Positions 7,265 to 10,633 of a DNA stretch of 10,633 nucleotides are shown here, one piece after another; position 1 is the stretch's first letter, and every line of letters begins with the position of its first letter. The notes under the pieces are model-generated. The model was not told the DNA's origin, made no database searches, and saw only the letters and a program-made list of their open reading frames with translations. The translations under genes and the position numbers were made by a program. The stretch comes from Gammaproteobacteria bacterium (lineage in GTDB: Bacteria > Pseudomonadota > Gammaproteobacteria > Chromatiales > Sedimenticolaceae), in NCBI GenBank assembly GCA_020445165.1, contig JAGRHE010000086.1, positions 1-10,633 on the forward strand. The letters are read 5' to 3'.

Positions 7265-7293
7265 AATACATGTTTTTAAAAGAAAAATGTCAA
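7265..7293 (-). promoter_or_regulatory. Candidate leftward promoter in the AT-rich island
   Basis: On the minus strand a perfect TTGACA (7293-7288) is followed after 17 bases by TGTATT (7270-7265, 4 of 6). A transcript starting near 7258 would run about 200 bases before the HNH start. It could be a second HNH promoter or drive a small RNA; chance occurrence in AT-rich DNA is also plausible. Confidence 0.3.
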
Positions 7294-7373
7294 CTGTCGT
7301 TTTTTTGCTCAAATCGCAGCATTGCGCCCTGCCGGGCGGGATTGGGGGCGATCCCCAGCGTTCTTCCACAAAG

Positions 7374-7382
7374 TTATCCACA
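7374..7382 (+). promoter_or_regulatory. DnaA-box consensus match (TTATCCACA) at the priA start
   Basis: An exact match to the strong DnaA box TTATCCACA, 11 bases before the priA ATG. A degenerate copy, TCTTCCACA (7362-7370, two mismatches), lies just to its left, and TTCCACA appears on the other strand in the palindrome to its right. It could let DnaA affect priA transcription or mark a replication-related site; neither is shown. Confidence 0.5.
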
Positions 7383-7393
7383 GGTCCTGTGGA
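7377..7393. repeat. 17-base perfect palindrome abutting the priA start codon
   Basis: TCCACAGG, one central T, then CCTGTGGA, ending one base before the A of the priA ATG at 7394. The left arm shares six bases with the DnaA box. As DNA it is a good two-fold site for a dimeric regulator. In RNA a 1-base loop would not form, so the hairpin would need to open at least one pair, but it could still limit ribosome access; no Shine-Dalgarno is otherwise visible here. Confidence 0.6.
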
Positions 7394-9613
<2,220 letters not shown>

Positions 9614-9658
9614 GCCGCCAGGTTGTTGCTCCTGACCGTTTGCACAATACTTGCTCCC

Positions 9659-9676
9659 GCAGTCACGAAGGACTGC
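9659..9676 (+). other. Leader hairpin before the secreted-protein gene
   Basis: GCAGTC, loop ACGAAG, GACTGC: a perfect 6-base stem with a 6-base loop, followed by CAACAAC and then the AAGGAG ribosome site. No T-run follows, so it is not a terminator. A 7-base GTTGTTG at 9622-9628 could pair with the CAACAAC at 9677-9683 next to the ribosome site, making an alternative longer fold possible. Confidence 0.4.
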
Positions 9677-9683
9677 CAACAAC

Positions 9684-9689
9684 AAGGAG
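9684..9689 (+). promoter_or_regulatory. Shine-Dalgarno of the secreted-protein gene
   Basis: AAGGAG is 2 bases before ATG 9692 and 8 bases before ATG 9698, so it supports the start at 9698. Confidence 0.75.
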
Positions 9690-9697
9690 AAATGTCC

Positions 9698-10114
9698 ATG
9701 GGGAGAAACTCTTCGCTCAAAGGGATCAGCATTGCGCTGATGACATGCATGCTGAGTGTACCGGTCCACGCCGCCGGCTGGATGTCGGGGGCCGAGATCG
9801 AGAAGCTGATCAGTGGCAACACCACCTACGGCAAGCACGAGTTGAAAGGCTTCACGTCATATTCGTACAACCGTCCGGATGGCACTGCCGTCGGGCGCAA
9901 CACCAAAGACGGTGACACCTCCGGTACCTGGCGGGTGAAAGACGACATGATCTGCCGCACGCGTGATGGCGGATCCGGCGAGTTCTGTAACAAGGTCAAA
10001 GACAACGGCGACGGCACCTATAACCGTTACGCACCGGCGAAGAATGTCATGCGTGGTGACATCCACGTCTTCACCTGGACCAAGGTGGTACCGGGCAATC
10101 CCGAAAACCTGTAG
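9698..10114 (+). CDS. Small secreted protein of unknown function (possibly DUF995-like)
   Basis: A 138-residue predicted exported protein. Seen: a signal peptide (MGRNSSLKG, hydrophobic core, VPVHA with cleavage near residue 25), then a compact domain: GWMSGAEIEKLISGNTTYG (about 27-45), SYSYNRPDGTAVGR (54-67), a SGTWRVKDDMICR stretch (75-87), and CNKVKDNGDGTYNRY (97-111). Cys86 and Cys97 could form a disulphide. The order (an isg-type helix with LISGNT, a DGT strand, a SGTW strand, then cysteines) resembles the DUF995 family of periplasmic proteins, but this is by eye and may be wrong. The start at 9698 fits the AAGGAG spacing; the frame is open back to 9623. It lies alone between priA and argS, has its own strong ribosome site and leader hairpin, and is followed by a good terminator, so it may be a separate transcript or the end of a priA one. 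Confidence 0.8.
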   Translation: MGRNSSLKGISIALMTCMLSVPVHAAGWMSGAEIEKLISGNTTYGKHELKGFTSYSYNRPDGTAVGRNTKDGDTSGTWRVKDDMICRTRDGGSGEFCNKVKDNGDGTYNRYAPAKNVMRGDIHVFTWTKVVPGNPENL

Positions 10115-10138
10115 CGCACCGTCCATACCCGGACCCGC

Positions 10139-10171
10139 AGGGGCGGCCGCCAGCGCGCAGTCGCCCCTTTT
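10139..10171 (+). terminator. Rho-independent terminator after the secreted-protein gene
   Basis: AGGGGCG (10139-10145) pairs with CGCCCCT (10162-10168) across 16 bases, and the stem runs into TTTT (10168-10171). It lies about 25 bases after the stop codon and separates this gene from argS. Confidence 0.7.
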
Positions 10172-10183
10172 CGTTGGGCTTCC

Positions 10184-10192
10184 TGCTATTCT
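10184..10192 (+). promoter_or_regulatory. Candidate extended -10 promoter for argS
   Basis: TGC followed by TATTCT fits the extended -10 pattern TGNTATNNT. No good -35 is seen. Transcription would start near 10199 and give a leader of about 26 bases. It fits the position right after the terminator. Confidence 0.35.
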
Positions 10193-10224
10193 TCGCCGCC
10201 CGTTCTGCGCCGAATCCAACTGTA

Positions 10225-10633
10225 ATGAAAACGCACATCGCCGATCTCGTTCACCAGGCCCTGGCGCAACTCGCCGACCAGGGCGTGTTGCCTGCCGATG
10301 CCGTGCAGGTGCCGGTCATAGAACGCACGCGCGATGCCAGCCATGGCGACTTTGCGAGCAACGCGGCGATGGTGCACAGCAAGGCGGCGAGGATGCGTCC
10401 GCGCGACCTGGCGGAAAGGCTGGTCGCAGCACTGCCGGCCTCCGATATCGTCAGCGCGGTCGAGATCGCCGGCCCGGGTTTCATCAACTTCCGCCTGGCC
10501 GGCAACGCCTATTTCGTGCAGATCCCGGAGATCATGCGCCAGGGGCATTCCTACGGCCGCAGCAATCTCGGCGCCGGCAAGCGCGTACAGGTCGAGTTCG
10601 TCTCCGCCAACCCGACCGGGCCGCTGCACGTGG
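10225..10633 (+). CDS. argS: Arginyl-tRNA synthetase (partial, N-terminus only)
   Basis: The first 136 codons of ArgS, a class I aminoacyl-tRNA synthetase that charges tRNA-Arg in the cytosol. Seen: the N-terminal additional domain (MKTHIADLVHQAL, then RTRDASHGDFASNAAM at about 35-50 and GPGFINFRL at about 84-92), and the catalytic domain opening with VEFVSANPTGPLHVG, which carries the first half of the HIGH-type signature just before the window ends. The full protein is usually about 560-590 residues, so most is missing. The ATG at 10225 gives the normal ArgS N-terminus; no clear Shine-Dalgarno is visible. priA followed by argS is an order I know from pseudomonads and related gammaproteobacteria, where a SPOR-domain protein and hslVU often come next. 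Confidence 0.95.
   Translation, partial: MKTHIADLVHQALAQLADQGVLPADAVQVPVIERTRDASHGDFASNAAMVHSKAARMRPRDLAERLVAALPASDIVSAVEIAGPGFINFRLAGNAYFVQIPEIMRQGHSYGRSNLGAGKRVQVEFVSANPTGPLHV

Larger units (their letters stand above)
7143..7393. other. Non-coding region between HNH and priA with AT-rich island
   Basis: No convincing gene lies here. The stretch 7238-7312 has 18 G/C out of 75 bases, about 24%, in a region otherwise near two thirds G+C. The region also holds two DnaA-box consensus matches, two short GC hairpins (CGCCC/GGGCG at 7325-7338 and TGGGG/CCCCA at 7343-7357), a candidate leftward promoter, and the palindrome at the priA start. A 72-codon frame from 7186 crosses it but has no ribosome binding site and runs into priA. 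No clear rightward promoter for priA stands out; a weak TTTTCA/CATAAA pair can be read at 7239-7266. Confidence 0.7.

Noticed and set aside
7143..7393. Firm call as the chromosomal replication origin
   Set aside because: Only two exact DnaA boxes are present, no dnaA, gidA/mnmE or parAB nearby, and no clear repeated unwinding motifs; kept as a lead, not annotated as an origin.

Overview
The window looks like chromosomal core sequence of a GC-rich gammaproteobacterium (close to two thirds G+C by eye). The basis is the gene set: RimK with a RimB-type protease, PriA placed just upstream of ArgS (an order I know from pseudomonads and relatives), a DUF4124 protein, a fructosamine-kinase-family protein and a large MscS-family channel. 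There is no sign of an insertion sequence, prophage, CRISPR array, tRNA or rRNA. The genus cannot be fixed from the sequence alone.

Left block, minus strand, about 4336 down to 1: a four-gene run transcribed as a large MscS-type channel, a RimB-like retropepsin-fold protease, RimK (ATP-grasp glutamate ligase), and an AstE/aspartoacylase-type zinc hydrolase cut by the window edge. Channel and protease overlap by ATGA, and the next gaps are 17 and 80 bases, so one operon is likely. The predicted chemistry is addition of glutamate (RimK) plus two hydrolases that could remove it or act on related substrates.

Middle block: divergent from the channel, on the plus strand, a secreted DUF4124 protein overlaps by ATGA with a small alpha/beta-hydrolase (4430-5565). 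This pair converges, with a 15-base gap, on a minus-strand pair: an HNH endonuclease followed by a fructosamine-kinase-family protein (7055 down to 5581), joined by a GTGA overlap.

Non-coding block 7062-7393, between HNH and priA, is the most unusual stretch. It has an island of about 24% G+C (18 of 75 bases at 7238-7312), two exact matches to the DnaA-box consensus TTATNCACA in the same orientation on either side of that island, and a perfect 17-base palindrome ending at the priA start codon.

Right block, plus strand: priA (replication restart helicase, complete), a 138-residue secreted protein of unknown function with a leader hairpin and strong Shine-Dalgarno, a rho-independent terminator, then the first 136 codons of argS. 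The channel's apparent long upstream extension and many long antisense frames are artefacts of the high G+C.
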